From Parvularculaceae bacterium (GTDB lineage: Bacteria; Pseudomonadota; Alphaproteobacteria; Caulobacterales; Parvularculaceae), in the NCBI GenBank assembly GCA_013389125.1, contig JACADX010000007.1, forward strand, positions 1 through 5,701: a DNA stretch of 5,701 bases. Direction: 5' to 3'. Numbering within the stretch: the first letter of the stretch is position 1; every line of letters starts with the position of its first letter. A program made the position numbers and the translations under genes. The notes beneath the pieces are model-generated. The model saw only the letters and a program-made list of their open reading frames with translations. It had not been told where the DNA came from and made no database searches. This document shows, one piece after another, positions 5,507 to 5,701 of this stretch.

Positions 5507-5701
5507 CGCGACACGGCGGCTTCCTGAAAAGCTGCGGGCGCGCCGTGCGATTTTCGGGCTTGGTTTGCGAAGTTTCCGCCGCGTTGCGACGAAATTCAGC
5601 GCTGATTGATCGCCGGCTCGTCGCCATGTTATGCAATCACAGCCCATAATTCGTGATCAGCTGCCCCAATTGCGCCCGATTTTAGTCCCGCACTGCAACA
5701 A
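5507..5701. other. Intergenic region after nusG with no supported gene
   Basis: About 195 nt following the hairpin. Short open frames exist on the minus strand but are Arg/Ser-rich and have no recognisable motif. The base composition becomes less GC-rich toward the right edge (for example ATGTTATGCAATCA and CATAATTCGTGATCA), as in a promoter or 5' leader. No start codon with a good ribosome binding site and a long frame is visible before the edge. Confidence 0.5.
5606..5635 (+). promoter_or_regulatory. Weak candidate promoter downstream of nusG
   Basis: TTGATC (5606-5611) is followed after 17 nt by TTATGC (5629-5634), or after 18 nt by TATGCA. The -10 match is poor. The position would suit a promoter for a downstream ribosomal protein operon (rplK is the usual next gene), which lies outside the window. 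Confidence 0.25.

Noticed and set aside
4921..5514. 197-codon open frame on the minus strand opposite nusG
   Set aside because: Fully antisense to a clear NusG and lacks family motifs.
5387..5647. Minus-strand frames after and across the end of nusG
   Set aside because: Arg/Ser/Ala-rich products without motifs; they run through the GC hairpin and into nusG antisense, and no ribosome binding site supports them.
1..5701. Mobile elements, CRISPR arrays, toxin-antitoxin or defence genes
   Set aside because: I saw no direct-repeat arrays, transposase or integrase motifs, or terminal inverted repeats, and nearly all the window is explained by housekeeping genes with uniform GC-rich codon use. The tRNA gene shows no attachment-site duplication within the window.

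Overview
The window looks like ordinary chromosomal DNA from a GC-rich alphaproteobacterium. Three things support this: the NusG sequence is of alphaproteobacterial style, the cytochrome c maturation genes run in the order ccmF-ccmG-ccmH-ccmI, and a TTGACG/CTA-type promoter precedes secE. The gene order would suit Caulobacterales, Parvularculales or Sphingomonadales-like bacteria, but I cannot name a genus from the sequence alone.

Bases 1-3235 hold the distal part of a cytochrome c maturation (System I, Ccm) operon on the + strand. It contains the C-terminal two thirds of ccmF (cut by the window edge), then ccmG/dsbE, ccmH and ccmI. All three junctions overlap: ATGA at ccmF/ccmG, 20 nt at ccmG/ccmH, and TGATG at ccmH/ccmI. 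This is what a translationally coupled operon looks like. CcmG and CcmH form the thiol-reducing branch that prepares apocytochrome CXXCH motifs. CcmI chaperones the apoprotein, and CcmF is the haem lyase core. A hairpin lies just after ccmI.

Bases 3345-4304 encode an exported protein of the GIN-domain (DUF2807, putative auto-transporter adhesin head) type. Seven evenly spaced glycine-centred turns indicate a right-handed beta-helix. Its function is unknown and it is the least characterised gene here. It converges on a tRNA-Trp(CCA) gene on the minus strand (4322-4397), whose 3' end is only 17 nt away.

From about 4460 the + strand carries the secE-nusG unit, with a credible sigma70-type promoter and an 85-90 nt leader. 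SecE is the small subunit of the SecYEG translocon and NusG is the transcription elongation/termination factor. A strong GC hairpin follows nusG, and the last ~240 bases contain no convincing gene. In most bacteria rplK comes next, so this stretch probably holds the terminator and promoter/leader region of a ribosomal protein operon lying beyond the window.

I found no mobile element, CRISPR array, phage remnant or clearly new system. The points most worth a second look are the beta-helix protein with its vicinal cysteines, the tRNA-Trp orientation relative to secE, the altered SecE core motif, and the hairpins.
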